DNA of 64,000 bases from Massospora cicadina. Its lineage: Eukaryota > Entomophthoromycota > Entomophthoromycetes > Entomophthorales > Entomophthoraceae. Below are positions 23,846 to 35,399 of the stretch, one piece after another (within the stretch, counting starts at the first letter, position 1; each line of letters begins with the position of its first letter). Position numbers and translations under genes: made by a program. The stretch lies in contig JAKSZP010015918.1 in the NCBI GenBank assembly GCA_022478985.1, positions 1 through 64,000 on the forward strand, in the 5' to 3' direction. The notes beneath the pieces were generated by a model. That model did no database searches. It worked only from the letters and a program-made list of their open reading frames with translations, and was not told where the DNA came from.

Positions 23846-25898
23846 GAATAGCCAGATTACCAAACACATTATTTAAAACCTTCTTGTTATGAGTCAACTC
23901 AAGATTCCTATTACTATGTACAGAAATATGTTGCCAACACTGAGTATCATGATGAAAATAATTTCATGGAGGTACACGTTAGACCAGAGGAATATGGGTA
24001 GCAGCTAGCAAAATATAGTAGCTCAGCTGCCAAAAATGTCAAATCCTTAAAACTTCAACAATGACATGAAGCTAAAAAGCCAATTTTCTTCTCCAAAATG
24101 TTTCCTTAATTGTGACAATTTCCAACCAACTGTTATGGAACAATTTGGGCTCTCATGCTACTTGTCCTGAGCCTAAATTCTGCACAAGAACTATGTTTTT
24201 TGATCAGTAATTTCCCTGCCTCTCTCCTGACAGGTTTTACTTCTGCATTTTAATATTGGCGATCCTTGCAGCCTATGAATTTTTTCATGATTCTTTGATT
24301 ATCTATGATAGTAGCCAGGTTTTTCCTTGCACGCCAGTTGTCTTACAAGATGGCTGTAATGGGGTAACCGCATGTTTTGTAAGAACTATCTAAGGTGGGA
24401 GAGATTAGGAGCGTGATAAAACCTTAACTTATGCACAGTTGCATGCTTTTGGTTTTATTGTTAGGGCGCATGGTCTTGATTATTAATATTAAAAATGGGT
24501 TTGCTATCATCTTCATCAAAACAGTTTGTTGGTGGATTAATAATCAGAACATCCAATACAGTATGGTGGAAAACATAGTTAATACGAGATTTTTTCTCCC
24601 AGTTGTTTCTCTGGTTGAGAACACAGATAAACTGCGACAGAGTCCATGGACAACAACAGATAAAGAAATGATGATAATTAAGTTCTTATGAAGCTATATT
24701 AAAGAAAGAACCAGAGGTAGACCCTAGTAGGGGCCGCCACTTTTAGGGGAATGGTGGGAAATAGATAGGCGGTTACAACAAGTCAATGCGTGCTGTCAGG
24801 GATGCGGCTAGATATAAGAAGTCTGAGATTTCACCTAGGGTTGCAGAACCCAGTGGAAAGCCCAGAAAGTCGGAGAATACCCATCCACATGATGTTTTGG
24901 TAAGGTCTTCTTTGGTTGTTGTTGGGAAGATAACGGTTCAACATAGTGCCAAATGCCCAACTATCAGCCAAAAGGTTCTACTGGCTATTCATGTGGCTCT
25001 CAGGGTCAGATGCCAGATTTTGGATTGGTGGAAACTTAGGATAACTCTCCAAAGATTCGCAGTTGAGGGTTGGAAGCAGGATTTAACATAGGCAATTATT
25101 AAAAACAAGTGCTGTTAGGGATAAATTAGTTCTGGGCTTGGAATTATCGTCATCCTAGTGTGTTGAAAGATCAGTTGAGCGGCATCTACAGCAGTGCCTT
25201 CTACACCATGGTTGAAAGGATGGCATTCATCACCTAGGTGTTTCTTTAAAAAGAAACATAGTAGGTGGGCTGCGGTATCTGCAAAGATCAACCTTTAAAT
25301 TGGTTATTTTTAAAGGGATTTATTATAGCTAATGGTGTAAAGAATGGAGTGGTGACTGACCCTACTGAGGGAAGCCATACTATATATTGAAGCGCAGGGT
25401 ATGTGGATATAGCGACGAAGGGCATATGTGTAAAGGATGATCATCATTTGCTAAGTGCATCCAATCTTCTAAAATACTTTCAGGGGCTTGTTAGATTAAG
25501 TAACCAACTTCACGTTATCCGCCATATTATCATGTGATGCTTCTCAACAAATTTGGAGTGCCAGTACATTATGTTAGATTACCAGACCCCTCAGATATTG
25601 AAGCAAATTTTGAACATTGGCAGGTGTTCTCAAGGTGTTTAGTCCATCAAGCTTGAATTTTACGTGTAGGGAGATTCAAACGATTGTTTTGGGCTTTGGG
25701 AGGCTCAAAACTCCCAATCTAAGACCAGAGCCATATTTTTTCTCTTCTTAGGCGTGGTGGGGACGAGGAAAAGTGGTGGGTACTAGGTTGAAGGCTCCAG
25801 AAAAGTAAATTTTAGACTGAATAATATTTTTGACTAGGTTATTGATTTTGTTTAATAGTATTGTGGTGGAGGGAATGGGCAACTGGGCCATTTCCCCA

Positions 25899-25936
25899 AA
25901 GAGGAATGCTGTGACCCAGAATTCATCTACCACATG
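25899..25936 (+). repeat. Purine tract plus LTR-start-like repeat, copy 1
   Basis: AAGAGGAATGC-TGTGACCCAGAATTCATC-ACCACATG matches 29296-29333 at 31 of 38 bases. It looks like the end of a chromovirus-type pol with polypurine tract and the first bases of an LTR, but the sequences diverge after it, so the assignment is weak. Confidence 0.35.
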
Positions 25937-26360
25937 TTATACACAGTGCATTTAAAAAGCCTTAAACTGATGCTGCTATAGACATACAGATGGAGCTGCC
26001 TCTGTGTCACAGCTGGAACACTATGTTATTGTAATGAATGGAACCACTCAGATTCCGTTTGGCAGATGCCTGATATTCAGAGGTTTAAATCGACACTGAA
26101 ATAGGTCCAACAGCCAAGTTGGACTACTGAGGTAAGCTGTTAGGATTGGATAATACTATCCCGTCTTTAAACCTCAAAATTAGGAAAATTTCAGATGTGA
26201 AAAATAACGACAGGTAAGTGAGGATGCAAACCCCCAAAGTATGCTTTATTTTTATTTTTTTAATAAAAATTGAGTGAGGTGATTCCCAGCATTCCTTAGT
26301 GCATGAGCGCATAAAGAAAAAGACAGAGAGCAACTGGGGAGGGCCAATGCCCTGGAAGCT

Positions 26361-26389
26361 CAAGGTTTTGTTTTTGAGACAAAACCTTG
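26361..26389. other. Perfect 11-bp inverted repeat
   Basis: CAAGGTTTTGT, a 7-base loop, then ACAAAACCTTG. Function unknown; may be a hairpin of a small decayed element. Confidence 0.5.
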
Positions 26390-26791
26390 TCACGCCTGAC
26401 ATTCAAGTAAGGCATGAGGCCTAAACGGCCTAGGAAGCTGCAAGATTACAAACTGAGGTTTAAAATGGCGTGGGCTTGACCTTTTAAGGTCGCATTTTGA
26501 GGAGCTCTCTGCCAGCCATACTTTAAGCTCTTTTGAGCCTAAAGTATAGCTCTAAGAGGGAAACCCCTGGTGCTGAGCCAACCTCAGCCAGAAACCCCAC
26601 CCCAGGCATTTCAACTCAAGATTTGGGAACCAAATTCCAAGTCAATATGGGACAAACAATTTGAACCGTTTCATCACAGTAACATCCTTCATCTACTACA
26701 TGTAACAATTGTATTGTTGAGGACTCATTCCATAGTAAACAGCGACACTGTTTAGTTTATCTGGTTTTTCCTTGTTGTCATTATTTTAGAG

Positions 26792-27786
26792 GTGGAGCAA
26801 AGAGCTGCAATTAAATTTTCTTTAAATGTGGAAAAAGTGTGACAGAAACGTTTTTGATCATGCAACTTTGCATATGAAAATATTTAAAGTCATAGTAAAG
26901 TGTTCAAGTGGTATGCACATTTTAAAAATGGTCATGAGTCTCTAGAAGATGATCCAAGAGATGGGCGCCCCTCCACAAGCATGATTGACAAAAGTTAAAA
27001 GCGTTTCTGTGATGCACTGTCCGTCAACCATCAGCTGAGCATCCAGATTTAATCAGAAGAGATTAGCTTCAGTATGGGTAGTATTTAAACTATCTTGCAT
27101 GATGTACTTGGCAAATGGAAACTGTATGCCAGGTTCATTCCACACTCATTAACAGCAGAGTAAAAGAAACAACATCTGGAAGCATCGTGAAGTCTTATTG
27201 AATGGGCTAATGACAGCCCAAATTTCTTATAGAACATTGTCACAGGTGATGATTTGTGGTGTTCCCAGAATTACCCATCTACTAAACGCCAAACAGCTGA
27301 ATGGCGTGACCTAGGAGATGGCAGACCCATGAAAGTGAGGGCCACAAAATCAAAAGTTAAAACAATGCTGATCACATTTTTTGATTTAAGGGGACTGACC
27401 CACAAAGAATTCTTGCCACCCAACCAGACTGCAACTAAACCATTTTGAAAAGAGGTACTTGATCGCCTTTTGAAAAAGAATTTGCAGGGTTAGGCCAAAA
27501 AAGTACCAATCAGGGGAGTGGTTTCTTCTGCATGACAATGCTCCAGCCTACTCATCTTTAATTGTCTCACAATTTCTCGTTGGAAAATCAGTCACAGTGA
27601 TTAACCATCCACCCTACTCACCAGATTTGGCTCATACTGACTTCTTTCTGTTCCCTAAGCTGAAGGTGGCACTGAAGGGGCAGCGTTTTGATAATGTACA
27701 GACAATTCTGAAGAATGTGACAGCTGTTTTAAAAACGATTTTAAAGGAAGACTATGTGCATGCCTTACAACGATTGTATAAGTGAT
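26792..27786 (+). pseudogene. Mariner transposase (DD34D), broken
   Basis: A DNA transposase that excises and inserts its element at TA sites. N-terminal helix-turn-helix region: VEQRAAIKFSLN, then VFKWYAHFKNGHESLEDDPR and DGRPSTS. The catalytic core shows IVTGDD (first Asp, about 27237-27254), KRQTAEWRDLGDG, LLHDNAPAYSS (second Asp, about 27530) and HPPYSPDLAHTDFFLF. The third Asp lies 34 residues after the second, the DD34D spacing of true mariners. The C-terminus KLKVALKGQRFDNV ends at 27784. At least ten in-frame stops and two or three frameshifts. Terminal inverted repeats were not found. The protein resembles the widespread animal mariner type rather than fungal pogo/Fot1 elements. Confidence 0.85.
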
Positions 27787-29459
27787 CTAAAATCTGTATA
27801 GAGAGGGAAGGGATGTATGTTGAATAAAAAATAAAATTTCATTTACCTGAAAAGTTGTTTCCCTAATAGCGTTAGCCCTAAAACTTTTTGAATGCAGTAT
27901 GTAGGTCCTTCTTATGTGCCAAAGGCTGGACTTGGGGCTTGGTCCCTTCTTTGTCTCTAGGATATAGGGTTCTGTCCAGTTAAGGTTTTTCCCTCCAGAC
28001 TTACAAGTGCTAAAAAGACCAATGATTAGATAAGCCTAAGCTCCTAAAAGTTTTTCTAAAGCTTTTTTAAATCAGATACTACACATTAACTGACTCAATG
28101 AATCAGAAGATGATACAGTCAATTGAATACTAAAGGTTGAGGGTGATATGAGAGTACATTTTCAAATTAAATGTTTTAATTTTTTTGAGTTTAACCTACA
28201 TGGAGGCTTAAGAGAGAGTTTATTTTATAGGGCTGGTGCCACATAGACCCTTTGGAGCACTAAATGTATCCAGATGATTTCTAAAACAGTCTACTTAATT
28301 AGAAGCCGCATATTATGAGTTTGGCAGGTCTACTTTATGTGAAATTGTCCTAACTTGCATATATTGAGGCATGATTGAAGCCTTTTATCATGGGTGGGTG
28401 GTTATTAATTAATTTATTAATTTGATGGTCTTATAAGGAGCCCTTGGACTGATTTTTACTTAAAAACTCCCCTATTTTCTCTTAGAGAGTAGAAATAGAA
28501 AGGGTAGTTGTATATATTGGTGCAAAGGCATTGTATTTCCAGCGCACAGATTAAACACACACCAAGTATAAGGTACCATTTGAGGATAGTAACCTTAACC
28601 AAAAACTAACAGAAAACTAATGTGGGTTAAGTTTGTATTTAAACAAATAAGGGAGCACACTTTAGTATCAAATACTGCCAGTGGCATAGGGCTTGCTAAT
28701 GGTTTCTTTCTAGGTTGGAACTCTCAGCTTCTCCTAGGAAAAATATTCCCTTCCCATTGACCATCCTTCTCAGATATGCGTTCTCTACCAAAGATCTCAT
28801 TTGTGCTTTCCTTGGTTACTAAGCAGCACCTCTGAAAGGCAGACCAAAATCATAATCTAAAAATTGAGTCAGAAAGTGAAACCAGGGCTTGAAGCATTTA
28901 TATAAAAGATGCAATAAGCCAGATGTAGTCAAAATACCAGTGGACACACCATACTAGATATAGGACCCTATTTTTTGATTTTATGCCAGCTTGGGGGCAA
29001 CGTAGTATAGTACGCTAAAATAAAATAGGAGGGAATATAGTGATCAAGGCCATGGCATCAGTTGCTGATAAATTTAGGGAGTGATAAATGTGTGGTGTGG
29101 ATTTAGAGATTCAACTAGTAAATTAATACTTTAGGCCACTACATATGAAAGCTGGGGCTGCATGGCAAAGTAATTACTATACTGATCAATTCTGCTATCT
29201 AATTATTAGTTAATGAATGAAATTAAATATATAAGCATAACTATCCATATGGTTGATCAAAATGATTACAACAGTAGGAAGGAGGGTTAGATCCTAAGGG
29301 GAATGCAGTGTCCCAAAGCTCATCCACCACATGGTGAGTGTCAGAGTTTGTAACAGTAAGCAAATTAAACACCCTCCTCAAGAATTAGATCTCAGATAAT
29401 TAGTTGTTGAGCAATTTAATGGATCTGGGATATCCACAACTAGAAAATAATTATGGTGT
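27787..29459. other. Unassigned sequence between mariner and element E
   Basis: About 1.7 kb, AT-rich, without a reading frame above 60 codons or a recognisable motif apart from the repeat at 29296-29333. Confidence 0.4.
29296..29333 (+). repeat. Purine tract plus LTR-start-like repeat, copy 2
   Basis: AAGGGGAATGC-GTGTCCCAAAGCTCATCCACCACATG; partner of 25899-25936. Confidence 0.35.
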
Positions 29460-30048
29460 TGTTATAAAATTGGTGATATAGTTGATATATGCCATAAGGT
29501 TTGCACAGGGTTAATCCCACTGAGCAAACGGATGGACGATATGGGGATTGCCAGTCCTTGAGACAAACTTAATAAACTAATAAAATATGAAGCAATTGCT
29601 TCAGCAACACCTCACTTTATTTATTTTAATATATGTAGCAGATTCCTTCTGCTCATCCTCTCTCCTTCCTACTAAATCCTCCTCCCTCTAGTCTTCTTTT
29701 CACACCTATATATCAATGACTTTGGTTGATACTGACCCTTTTTCTTAGGCTATTCTTTTATGCCATATTCTCATTGGTTCATCACAATATTGAGGGGCTC
29801 TGGCAGAGTCTATTATTCTTAAATTCGCTATTGCCTTATTTTGAGGCGACATAATAATAATTTGTCACAAGTAATATCAACTTATCGCCTTATTTGGAGG
29901 CAATCCAATAAATATTTTCTGGGTACAGTATTGCCTTATTTAAAGGTTCTTAATCATTTTTACATTATAAAATAGTCTGTGGGAAGATATTAGTTAATCC
30001 GCTGCAACTATTTATAGCTTATTGTCTAGTCTTATTATTATCTCAACA
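29460..30048 (-). repeat. 3' LTR of Gypsy element E
   Basis: About 589 bp. On the minus strand it starts TGTTGAGATAAT after a purine tract (AAAAGGGGG, 30049-30060) and ends TATAACA. It shares blocks with the 5' LTR of element A (12531-13094), so E and A belong to related families. The order LTR, purine tract, pol end on the minus strand is that of a 3' LTR. Confidence 0.7.
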
Positions 30049-30060
30049 TTACCCCCTTTT

Positions 30061-30161
30061 ACTGGATAATATGTTTCCTATTGCTTATATGCCCAGAGGA
30101 TCTTTATGTGCAATCAATTAGCTTGACCACTTGCGGGGTACTTGATAATGTAGATGTCAAC
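30061..30161 (-). pseudogene. Element E: last codons of pol, 3' of the LINE insertion
   Basis: Minus-strand VDIYIIKYPASGQAN continues the pol C-terminal segment interrupted at 32049 by the LINE derivative. It corresponds to the post-integrase region of element B (GPFEIIAN... near 40420-40500). Confidence 0.5.
30144..30161. repeat. Left target-site duplication of the ORF1-only LINE
   Basis: GATAATGTAGATGTCAAC, exactly repeated at 32049-32066 (18 bp). Confidence 0.95.
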
Positions 30162-30171
30162 TTTCTTTTAC

Positions 30172-30193
30172 CGCTCAAAGTCACTTTTGAGCG
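30172..30193 (+). other. LINE 5'-leader stem-loop, ORF1-only element
   Basis: CGCTCAA and TTGAGCG pair around AG-TCACTT, ten bases from the element start. Counterpart of 803-822, with a different stem sequence but the TCACTT loop kept. Confidence 0.65.
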
Positions 30194-30469
30194 ATTTTAA
30201 ATTTAAGTTATATTTATCCATAGCCGTCTGCCCAAACCTATTCTTTGATGTCCTTGGCTCCGCCGCCTGCCACCCCAGTGTGGGGCAGCAGTGCACCCCC
30301 ACCTAGCATTTTCCACCCCGTGGGCAAGCGCGTTTAGACAGGCTCAAACAGCCCACCCACTGCTTCCAACTGTTTTGTCCCCCCACGGGACTTAGCGCTC
30401 CACCTGGTGTGCGTCCACCCTTTTCTCCCCCATCCTCTCGCCCTCCCTCGCTCCGCCATTCGCTAATGC

Positions 30470-31857
30470 CTCAGAGTGGACTATGGGCGTTTGTTTTCAT
30501 ATGCTGATAAGGCAATTATTGACCTAGCCACTGCAGCCTTTGCGCCAGCTGGCTTTATAGACTTCCGCCCTTTTAAGGACTACTTTGACGTTGGGTTCCA
30601 ATCTGAGGAGGATGCTGAAGCGGCAGCACAAACTCCTCTCTAATTTATAAAAAACCCCCATTCCCACAACCCGTACTCGCCTCCCTTCAGACACCATGCT
30701 GGTGGTATCCTTTGCAGTCTCCCATCCCACCTTCCACCCCAGGTTTTGTATGACCAGTTGGTCGAGGGGCTCATGGCTTATGGCACTCAGCCCAACCTCA
30801 TCTTTGCCATTCCATCTGGTGTGGAGCGCCTTGCTGCTCCTCGTGCAACAGCCACCATCATACCACACCACCCTACTATAGCCCAACAAATCCCACCCTG
30901 CGCTAGTGTGGCTGCAGCGCCTGATCATTTCTTTTGGGCTCAGGTCGATAATGGTAGGCAGATTTGTTCCCTCTGCTTTGGCCTCGACCATGCAAAAAAA
31001 GTGTGCCCTCAGGCCAAGTCCGCTGCTGCGGCTTCTGAGCCCCCTTCGGAGGTTCAGTATGGGGCGCTTTGCTGCTCCTCCCACCCTCCAATCTCGTTCA
31101 GTGGGCCCACATGGAAAATCAGCCCCCCCAAAACCTCCAGCCTCACTCTCCCACCTAAATCTACCCCAGCCAATCAGAGCAATGCTTGGACCACCATTGG
31201 CACCCAAGCAGCCGCCCATTCGCCCAATCCCACCCACCTAAATTTGAACGCCACTATTCCAGTGAACAAAAATCCATGGGATCTATTGGCTGAGACTGAA
31301 AAATCAGGTAATGTCCTCATAAGTAAGAATACAGGTCAACCTCTCTGCCAAAGCGATTATGGTCGGGCAGAATTTTTCCTTCCCAACTTTGATGAAACCC
31401 CTACCCCTCGCCATTTTGCTCCTCTGCCCAATACAGCCCCCTTCCAAAGTGACCACCAGCTCGCCTTAGCTGCGGTGGCCTCTCCTCAGTGCCCAAAACT
31501 ATGCACCGCGGTGGCCCAGTCAGTGGCCCAGCTTCAGCATGGCCTGCCCACCCTCTTCTTCCCCCCGACTTCCCTCAATCTCCCTGCAGTGACATCTCAA
31601 AACTATTCAATGATGCTGAAGTTGCTGTTAAGAATGTTGCAACGCTTGCTTCATTCAACCCCTCAGCCAAAATCACCCGCCACAGTATCTCCCTTTTCAC
31701 CCAACTTCCTGAAGCCCACAAAGAAGCTGAAGTTCTCCTCGCAGCTTTTGTTGAAACTCTTTCCCGTCATTATCTTGATGAGGAAGTGGAAAACTCCTAC
31801 TACGCTGACTTCCACCCCCACTATGCGGATGCCCAACGCCCTGGCTCTCTGCTCTGA
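30470..31857 (+). pseudogene. ORF1 of the half-LINE (nearly intact)
   Basis: An ORF1-type protein. The first protein-like stretch has YADKAIIDLATAAFAPAGF and FDVGFQSEEDAEAAAQTPL (about 30498-30642), then a stop. A 374-codon open frame follows (30746-31870) with VLYDQLVEGLMAYGT, matching LEQHLKDGLAVYGE of LINE copy 1. Its zinc knuckle CSLCFGLDHAKKVC is at about 30969-31010 and is followed by a Pro/Ser-rich part. From about 31489 the better protein frame is shifted: LPEAHKEAEVLLAAFVETLS to the stop at 31857, so one frameshift lies near 31480-31580. Long openness compared with neighbours suggests a younger insertion. Confidence 0.7.
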
Positions 31858-32013
31858 TCTGGTACTGTAACCAACATCCCTTGATCGAGGCAGGTCTTTC
31901 TGAAAACCAACCCCCCGACCCCTCCTCACCCTCTGCCATGGTGGGTTAGCGGTTTCTGCTTCCCACCTGGTTAGTAGTTTTGTTTTGTCATTTTGAGTGT
32001 TGTGATTTGGTAC

Positions 32014-32048
32014 TGTCCGTTCCCTGGTCAGCGTACCTCAAATTAATC
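32014..32048 (+). other. LINE 3' tail signature, half-LINE
   Basis: TGTCCGTTCCCTGGTCAGC then CTCAAATTAAT, ending at the target duplication. Confidence 0.75.
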
Positions 32049-32066
32049 GATAATGTAGATGTCAAC
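32049..32066. repeat. Right target-site duplication of the ORF1-only LINE
   Basis: Exact copy of 30144-30161. Confidence 0.95.
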
Positions 32067-34204
32067 ACCCATTTTCTCAATTATCTCAAATGGACCAATC
32101 CAGAAGTTGGCCAACTTATACTTTTGACTGAACCTGTACTGGTCATAAAATAGAACCATTGCTCCTTCTTTAAACTGGGTGAGCCCACTACACCATACCT
32201 TATCGTCAGCCTAATTCTTTATTTTTTTTGCCAAGCTGAAAGAGTACACTTCAAAATGCAGCTTGATTAAAGTGTTCGCCAATGTTAAGAGAGTGTCTGT
32301 AACTCTCTCGTTCCCAGAAAGATGGTGTGGAATGCAAACCCACACTGCTAGGGAACTAGCCGTTAGAAGAATGGGAAACAAGGAACCTCAAATGGTGCCT
32401 GTGCAAAAGGGACCCAAGGCAAGGGTGTAGAGCGCGGTATACAGTACCAAGTAATCAAGAAACAGCAAAAAAAGAGTGTACCCCAGAGGGGAGTCCATAA
32501 TCAAGTGTGAATCAGTGCTAGTAGGCTTGGGTGCCTATATCTAGAGGGGACCAGAGCGGCTCAAAGGAGCACCTGAGATTTTTGTAAATTGAGATGGTAT
32601 GTAGTGGCCAACATAGTTGGAGACCTCCTCAAAGAGGTCCACCACTAATTTCCCCAAGGAACCATAAGTAAACGTAAAATAACAGGTAAGTTTATTTGAG
32701 AAAGTTGACCAACAAGGTATGTTGGTTGCAAAAACATATTTAAAATGAGTCAGGGTAATTATGGGTCTGCGGAAGTATGCCCAAGCCTTGACATTCCATT
32801 AGACAAACGCTCCCATCCAATTTGGTAAAATACACTGAAAGTGCCTTCACTCGAGTGATCAATTGAAGCTTTATTCTACCTGAGCACATGTTTTTATAAT
32901 TTTTAATGAGATTCAAACCATCGTTCTCCAATTAGCCAAATTGAACACTCTTCATTTGTTATTTAGATCATTCATTTCAGTGTTTGGGCCAAGACAAGGG
33001 ACTGGTCGTTTTGCACCCCATCAGTACCAACCTGGGCATATTTTACTTGTACCCAGCATTGGTCTAATATGTGTTTCAGGTCAGGAAGAGCCTGAAGTTT
33101 CACCTTCTGGGCCTCCTGTCGCCCAACCTTATCCTTGGCGTTGGTTCCCAAAATTAAGTCATCCAACCATGACAGCCAAGTTGGTCAAGTAACGTTGCAG
33201 ATAAGTTCCGCCAGTATCTTATTCAAAGGCATATAGAAGTTCAGGAAGATCTGGGTCCCATCAATATATTAACTGTAAGGTACTCTTTATAGTTGCAGAG
33301 TGATAGCTAATGTTGTAGGCAAAGATGGTGGTGGAAAGGAGAGAGCTCCAATCTAAAGGCCAATCCATTACCAATTTCTGGAGTATAATCACAAAGTCAC
33401 ATTAACACATTTGACTATTTCATCGAATTAGGGTGGTATGGGGTCATTAAACCCCAACGGATGTCCATCATTTTGTTTAGCTTGGGTAGTTTGTGAGAAG
33501 TGTGATTATTTCTGTTGTTAATAAGGATGAATTGAGGACAGCCAATTTTCTGAATTATGCATTCCATTACGAAATAAGCCACAGTGGCCGCCCCAGACCT
33601 TGTATTGCTTGTGCCTCAACCCACCTGGTCAAGTGGTCAAACGCCATCAGAATATACTTGGACTGGTTCACTTCCATCAGCAAGGTCCCTACAACATCAA
33701 TGGATACCGTGTGCCAGACAAAGTGAGGTTTCATCAGTTGATAAGAGGTCTTCTGGTGGACTGACTTTTCCACTTGGCACTGGTGGCAGCAGAAAATCAT
33801 TTTGAGCATGTCAAAGTGCATACTTTCCTAATAGTACTGAGGTCACAACAGATCTAGTGCCTTTCATACTCCACCATGTCCAACTGCTTGGTGTTTACCA
33901 TAATAATATTTGGTCAGGCAGAAGGGCTTGGGAAATTTACGGTAGTGTCCCCTATCCTCTTGTACAACTCACCGTTTTTCTTGAACTTATTGGCCCTCAT
34001 CCCATCTAATGCCTTGATTACTCGGGGCGTTCATCATCACTTTTCCCTTTAACCATTTTTTCATACATTACATCATTCAGATCTGCTATAACTAAATTGT
34101 TAGTAATCTCAATAAACAATCTACATTCTGATGTTTTGCTCCAGGTCAGTGAAGTATTTTGAAGTTGTAAGACTGCAGTTTAAGATCCTATTGGGCTAGA
34201 CACC
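32049..34204 (-). pseudogene. Element E: integrase and C-terminal pol region (broken)
   Basis: Minus strand. A linker after RNase H (DLNDVMYEKMVKGKSDDERP, about 34020-34105) is followed by the zinc-binding domain end with CCHQC (about 33785-33800). The integrase core has SIDVVGTL (first Asp) and FDHLTRWVEAQA (about 33610-33700), an INN/NHTS box replacing the usual DNG-NF (about 33490-33530), and LMTPYHPNSM (about 33430-33460). The C-terminal part includes WIGPF-like text near 32095 and ends at the half-LINE insertion. All sites are decayed. The upstream half of E (RT, gag) is absent; sequence stops at the 5' LTR of element B. Confidence 0.75.
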
Positions 34205-35350
34205 TGTTGGAATTTTCGCCCAAATTCCCAGCTGGCTAGATTACCAAAGATCACTAGGGGATAATTCACTAATGCGAGGTGAATTGGAAATCAGTTTACC
34301 CTGATTTTAGGGTAACTATGCTTGGGTGTATTTTTTAGGTTATTTGACTGGTCAGATCCATCGGGGATTGATCCATACAAACTCTTAAGATCTTATTGGG
34401 CAGAAGTGCCGATGAAATAGGGGCATCTGATAGTTGATTAACTATCAGGTGTACCAATTGGGATCAGTTGAGTTTCATCACTGACCAATTAGGAATTTAA
34501 GGATCAAGTTGCAAGGCGAGTGATACTACCTGCAACTAGCAAATCAATCAGTTGGTTTGCAACCAGGCTTAATGGGTAACAGGTCCCATTACCTAAGAAC
34601 ATCGCTTGCTAAATATGGTTGGATTGCTTTGATCAAGAGGAACACGTTAGGGACACGTTTTCCAAATCTTTCTGTTTTAGGTCTTTAGTTTTTTTAATGA
34701 CAGAATCCTAGCTAGGATGGGGAGGACCATCTCTGCTGAAATGAGGATGGTTGATTCAATGGAAACGGCTGTTGTTTCTTTGAGGAGGTGTCAACTGAGG
34801 GTTGGGCGCCAAATCCACCACTATAAATACCTTAGAATTCAATGATAAATAAAATAGAGCTTACCATATAATAATTTGGCAGTTTATCATTTTACTAATG
34901 TCCTAGCGTAGTAAACTTTATCAACATCCATTTGTTCTATTCTTTCTCAGGGAGATTATTGCTGCGTGCAATAATTGGGAGACTATAAGAAAAAGAATAA
35001 GGATCTGTGTTGGGATCCAGAAAAGAAGCATAATCAAATTGGGGATTGCTGACAACTGTGTGTCAAACCAGAGAAACTGTAAACAGGGATATAAGAGTAG
35101 ATTGATTAGGCGATACAAGGGAAAAATCCCTATTTCAAGACATCATAAGTATTTTGAGAGTAAATACTGGCTGAGCATTGGGCCAAATCTAATACTTCCA
35201 TTTAATTATGGATAATATTCATCATACTGTTTCTAACTGATTATATCAACTATTATATGATGCAGAGAATTGCATAAAACCCAAACCTGTGAAATTAATA
35301 AGTTTATAGGGGTTATTGGCCAAAAATAATCAAAACTATAAACTTTTACA
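34205..35350 (+). repeat. 5' LTR of element B
   Basis: 1146 bp, starts TGTTGGAATTTT and ends AACTTTTACA. A TATAAAT box at 34822-34828 is a plausible promoter; the 3' LTR has ACTATAAATT at the same place (about 43483-43492). Matches 42875-44030 and, inverted, the LTRs of element C. Confidence 0.85.
34822..34828 (+). promoter_or_regulatory. TATA box candidate in the B LTR
   Basis: TATAAAT, preceded by the conserved GGTGTCAACTGAGGGTTGGG block found in both B LTRs. Confidence 0.45.
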
Positions 35351-35353
35351 AAG

Positions 35354-35371
35354 TGGTGCTCACTACAGGGG
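35354..35371 (+). other. Primer-binding site of element B
   Basis: TGGTGCTCACTACAGGGG, three bases after the LTR; identical to A and H. Confidence 0.85.
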
Positions 35372-35399
35372 TGTAATTGAGTAGAAGAACTTAGAAGTG

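Larger units (their letters stand above)
23846..26791. other. Unassigned sequence between element H and the mariner
   Basis: Nearly 3 kb, AT-rich. Short plus-strand frames (24431-24691, 24786-25091) have no motif I recognise. A purine-rich stretch followed by TGTGACCCA at 25899-25936 resembles a polypurine tract and LTR start and has a partner at 29296-29333. A perfect 11-bp hairpin is at 26361-26389. No gene is supported. Confidence 0.4.
30162..32048 (+). mobile_element. ORF1-only LINE derivative (half-LINE)
   Basis: A 1887-bp insertion bounded by an exact 18-bp duplication. It has the LINE 5' hairpin (30172-30193), an ORF1-type coding region with zinc knuckle, and the LINE 3' tail signature (32014-32048), but no endonuclease or reverse transcriptase. 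Since both ends are present, ORF2 was lost internally rather than by 5' truncation. It resembles mammalian half-L1 elements in layout and would depend on a full LINE for movement. The target was the pol end of element E. Confidence 0.85.

Noticed and set aside
24431..25091. Two neighbouring plus-strand frames considered as a tyrosine recombinase (DIRS or Crypton type)
   Set aside because: No R...H-x-x-R...Y pattern could be traced and the text does not continue across frames.
30524..31237. 237-codon minus-strand open frame
   Set aside because: It is the complement of the half-LINE ORF1, whose plus-strand reading has a zinc knuckle and matches LINE copy 1; the minus frame has low-complexity Gly/Arg/Ser text and no motif.
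34196..34204. CTAGA left of element B as a duplication partner of CTAGA at 44031
   Set aside because: Four extra bases (CACC) separate it from the LTR start, and the two outer flanks come from different elements.
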